Made by a program: the position numbers and the translations under genes. Positions 62,068 through 64,000 of a stretch of DNA of 64,000 nt are shown here, piece after piece (the stretch's first letter is position 1; every line of letters starts with the position of its first letter). The DNA comes from Methylococcus sp. EFPC2 (lineage in GTDB: Bacteria; Pseudomonadota; Gammaproteobacteria; Methylococcales; Methylococcaceae): contig NZ_CP070491.1 in assembly GCF_016925495.1 (NCBI RefSeq), forward strand, positions 3,732,001 to 3,796,000, written 5' to 3'. The notes beneath the pieces are model-generated. The model was given only the letters and a program-made list of their open reading frames with translations, was not told where the DNA came from and searched no databases.

Positions 62068-62933
62068 GCATCGCAAGGGCGCTTCTCGAACAGGCTTATC
62101 GTGATGCCTGCGAGGTGGAACTGCGCGCCTTCAAACCCGGTAATGTCAGCATCCATTCGGAAGGTCACGACATGACGGTGGAGGATTTTCGCCGTAGCGC
62201 GCAGGCCAGCGCGCCTCCTCTATGCGATCCGGCGCTGTCGCTGGGCGAACGTATCTATCAGGCGGTGCTCGCCACCCGCGAAACAGCGGGCTGCAATACC
62301 AATCTGGGCATCATTTTGCTCGCGGCTCCCTTGCTGCTCGCTTGCCAGGTCGGCAGGAGCGAGCTGCCTTTGCGTAATAATCTATTTCATGTGCTCGAAC
62401 AGACTACCCGCGAGGATGCCGAATGGGTGTTTCGGGCCATCTGTCTGGCCGAGCCCGGTGGCTTGGGCGAGTCGTCCGAGCAGGATGTACGCGCTCCTCC
62501 GAGCGTTACGCTGCGGGAAGCCATGAACATCGCGGCGCACCGCGACCGAATCGCTCGGCAATATATAACCGTTTATGCGGATGTTTTTGATTTTGCCATT
62601 CCAAGCTATTATAAGGCCCTGTCCCGTTGGGGGGATGAAGAATGGGCGGCCGTGGCCGTGTTCGCAGGATTGCTGAAAGCGATCCCCGACAGCCACATCG
62701 AACGCAAGTTTGGCACCCGGTACACCAGGAAGGTGGCCGAAAGGATGGCGCAAGTCGACGAGGCGTTGTCCGCTCCGGTCGAATCTGAACGACTCATGCA
62801 ACTCCTCGAGGAGGTGGATGAGGAATTCAAATCGTCCGGGATCAATCCAGGCACGACCGCAGACCTGACGGTTACCTGTCTGCTCGCAGTACGCCTGGAG
62901 TCGCTGTGGCCGGTAAAAGCCGCAGGAGGTTGA
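62064..62933 (+). CDS. orf7: CitG-like triphosphoribosyl-dephospho-CoA synthase family protein (Orf7)
   Basis: A 289-residue protein of the CitG/MdcB family. EVELRAFKPGNVSIHSEGHDM near the start and ETAGCNTNLGIILLAAPLLLA are the conserved family motifs. Authentic CitG makes the prosthetic-group precursor of citrate lyase; no citrate or malonate lyase genes are present and the gene sits in the mch-orf5-orf7-fae cluster, so it probably acts in C1 cofactor synthesis, perhaps as a nucleotidyl- or ribosyl-transferase. The GTG start at 62064 overlaps the orf5 stop and gives the expected N-terminus. The biochemical step is unknown. Confidence 0.85.
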   Translation: MSIARALLEQAYRDACEVELRAFKPGNVSIHSEGHDMTVEDFRRSAQASAPPLCDPALSLGERIYQAVLATRETAGCNTNLGIILLAAPLLLACQVGRSELPLRNNLFHVLEQTTREDAEWVFRAICLAEPGGLGESSEQDVRAPPSVTLREAMNIAAHRDRIARQYITVYADVFDFAIPSYYKALSRWGDEEWAAVAVFAGLLKAIPDSHIERKFGTRYTRKVAERMAQVDEALSAPVESERLMQLLEEVDEEFKSSGINPGTTADLTVTCLLAVRLESLWPVKAAGG

Positions 62934-63023
62934 ACACGGAGATTGTTTGCAACTATTCCGATTAAGACCTGAGTCTGTAATCAATAATTTATTCATACTT
63001 TGACGAGTGAAGAGGAAATCAAG

Positions 63024-63536
63024 ATGGCAAAAATCAATAAACTGTTGGTCGGCGAAGCCCTGGTCGGCGAAGGCAACGAAATCGCTCACATCGACCTGAT
63101 CCTGGGACCGCGTGGCAGCGCTGCTGAAACCGCTTTCGCCAACGCACTGACCAACAACAAGGATGGCTTCACCACCCTGCTGGCCGTTGTCGCTCCGAAC
63201 CTGGCAGTCAAGCCGAACACCATTCTGTTCAACAAGGTCACCATCAAGAACGGCAAGCAAGCCGTTCAGCTGTTCGGACCCGCACAGCGCGGTGTGGCTC
63301 TGGCCGTTGCCGATTCCGTTGAAGACGGCACCATCCCGGCCGACGAAGCCGACGACATCTTCATCAGCGTCGGTGTGTTCATCCACTGGCTGGCTGAAGA
63401 CGATGCCAAGATTCAGGACTACAACTACGAAGCCACCCGTTTGTCCATCAAGCGCGCCATAGCCGGCGAGCCGAAGGCCGTTGACGTGGTTGCACGTAAG
63501 AGCAAGGAAAGCCACCCCTTCGCCGCTCACGATTAA
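63024..63536 (+). CDS. fae: Formaldehyde-activating enzyme
   Basis: A 170-residue Fae, which condenses formaldehyde with H4MPT to methylene-H4MPT and so captures the toxic product of methanol oxidation. The N-terminal [23 protein letters not shown] carries the catalytic His (residue 22 here); [17 protein letters not shown] and the end SHPFAAHD are typical. AGAGGAAA lies just before the ATG at 63024. The 90-bp AT-rich leader upstream probably holds its own promoter, since Fae is made in large amounts. A strong terminator follows. Confidence 0.98.
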   Translation: MAKINKLLVGEALVGEGNEIAHIDLILGPRGSAAETAFANALTNNKDGFTTLLAVVAPNLAVKPNTILFNKVTIKNGKQAVQLFGPAQRGVALAVADSVEDGTIPADEADDIFISVGVFIHWLAEDDAKIQDYNYEATRLSIKRAIAGEPKAVDVVARKSKESHPFAAHD

Positions 63537-63591
63537 TTTCGTGGCCTGACGCGACCCGTTTGGCGGTGTCGCGTCGCTCCGGCGATAAAAT

Positions 63592-63617
63592 GAAAAAGCG
63601 CTGCAAGGCGCTTTTTC
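63592..63617. terminator. Bidirectional intrinsic terminator after fae
   Basis: Perfect 10-bp stem GAAAAAGCGC / GCGCTTTTTC with a 6-base loop TGCAAG, followed by TTTTTG on the plus strand. It separates fae from the convergent HisA-like gene and can act for both. Confidence 0.88.
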
Positions 63618-63640
63618 TTTTTGCAGTCTTCGACAGCGCT

Positions 63641-64000
63641 TCAACGACTTAGATAGTCATGCAATCGGCCCGCATGCAGGGCGCTCGCTACCAACACGGT
63701 TTCGATGCCCAATTCACTCAGCCGATCGAGGTCGTGCTCGTCGCGCACGCCGCCCGCGGCGATCAGGTGCCGGGCCGGGCCGAGTTCCCGTATTTGCGTC
63801 AATCGATCCCAGTCCGGTCCTGCCCAGGTTCCGACCCGGTTCAGTGTCATGACGATCACCCGTTCCGGCCAATGGTCCGCTTGGGCCAGAATCTCCCTCG
63901 GCCCCCGCAGTTCCCCATGGAAAAAATCCAGCGAAAGAATCCAGTCGCGGCCGGAATACTTCAGGTCATTCCAGGCGCTCGCGTCGAGCGACTCCGTGCC
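63641..64000 (-). CDS. HisA-like TIM-barrel protein of C1 cofactor synthesis (partial)
   Basis: The frame is open to the window edge and encodes the last 119 residues of a HisA/HisF-like TIM barrel. It runs from GTESLDASAWND to LHAGRLHDYLSR and includes HLIAAGGVRDEHDLDRLSELGIETVLVASALHAG, the two phosphate-binding loops of the HisA fold. HisA-like proteins of this type are found beside H4MPT genes in methylotrophs and archaea and are thought to act in cofactor synthesis, rather than in histidine synthesis. The N-terminal half is outside the window, so a true HisA cannot be excluded completely. Confidence 0.7.
   Translation of the reverse strand, partial: GTESLDASAWNDLKYSGRDWILSLDFFHGELRGPREILAQADHWPERVIVMTLNRVGTWAGPDWDRLTQIRELGPARHLIAAGGVRDEHDLDRLSELGIETVLVASALHAGRLHDYLSR

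Overview
The window comes from the chromosome of a high-GC gammaproteobacterial methylotroph, most likely a methanotroph of the Methylococcaceae. The clearest evidence is the tetrahydromethanopterin (H4MPT) C1 cluster at the right end: beta-RFAP synthase, mch, two ATP-grasp proteins, a CitG-like protein, fae, and a HisA-like protein entering from the edge. A quinoprotein alcohol dehydrogenase of the methanol dehydrogenase family near the left end fits the same lifestyle. Typical gammaproteobacterial gene orders (aroQ-accB-accC-prmA, apaG-apaH) and a Xanthomonas-type order of type II secretion genes fix the wider group. The genus is inference.

Layout. 1-1.8 kb: the 3' end of leuA, a family 4 uracil-DNA glycosylase and rimI. 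1.9-6.9 kb (minus): an M48 membrane protease, a DUF2330-quinoprotein dehydrogenase fusion with a frameshift at its 3' end, and a secreted unknown. 7.1-9.3 kb: a divergent FixL/FixJ-like two-component pair with only 26 bp between start codons. 9.4-14.5 kb: an NAD-type isocitrate dehydrogenase and a 1309-residue FAD/Fe-S oxidoreductase, separated by a REP-like palindrome. 14.6-18.7 kb: aroQ-accB-accC-prmA-zinc-ribbon operon. 18.7-21.6 kb (minus): YjfB-like protein, SPOR protein, argS. 21.7-30.6 kb (minus): type II secretion operon gspF-G-H-I-J-K-L-M-N-D, without gspE and with a heptamer tandem repeat between gspF and gspG. 30.8-36.4 kb: bacteriohemerythrin, a complete IS630-family element, and a very large membrane protein of unknown function whose 3' end the IS has cut off.

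36.5-43.6 kb: a HExxH/YkgJ fusion, mpl, an ankyrin protein, apaG-apaH, a VOC protein, thiO and a secreted proline-rich unknown. 43.7-47.7 kb (minus): a UPF0182 membrane protein and an unusual 370-residue triosephosphate isomerase. 47.98-55.7 kb: a type IV pilus minor-pilin operon (fimT/fimU, pilV, pilW, pilX, pilY1, pilE), visibly richer in A+T than its surroundings. 55.8-57.7 kb (minus): darP, a DUF4389 protein and a DUF2333 protein. 57.9-64 kb: the H4MPT cluster.

How the genes work together. Fae condenses formaldehyde with H4MPT and Mch interconverts methenyl- and formyl-H4MPT. MptG makes an early cofactor precursor, and OrfY, Orf5, Orf7 and the HisA-like protein are presumed cofactor biosynthesis enzymes. 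The T2SS genes build the pseudopilus, inner-membrane platform and secretin, but the ATPase must be encoded elsewhere. The pilin genes build the tip/priming complex of type IV pili. No gap between genes exceeds 300 bases apart from DNA belonging to the IS element. I saw no tRNA, rRNA, CRISPR array or recognisable riboswitch.
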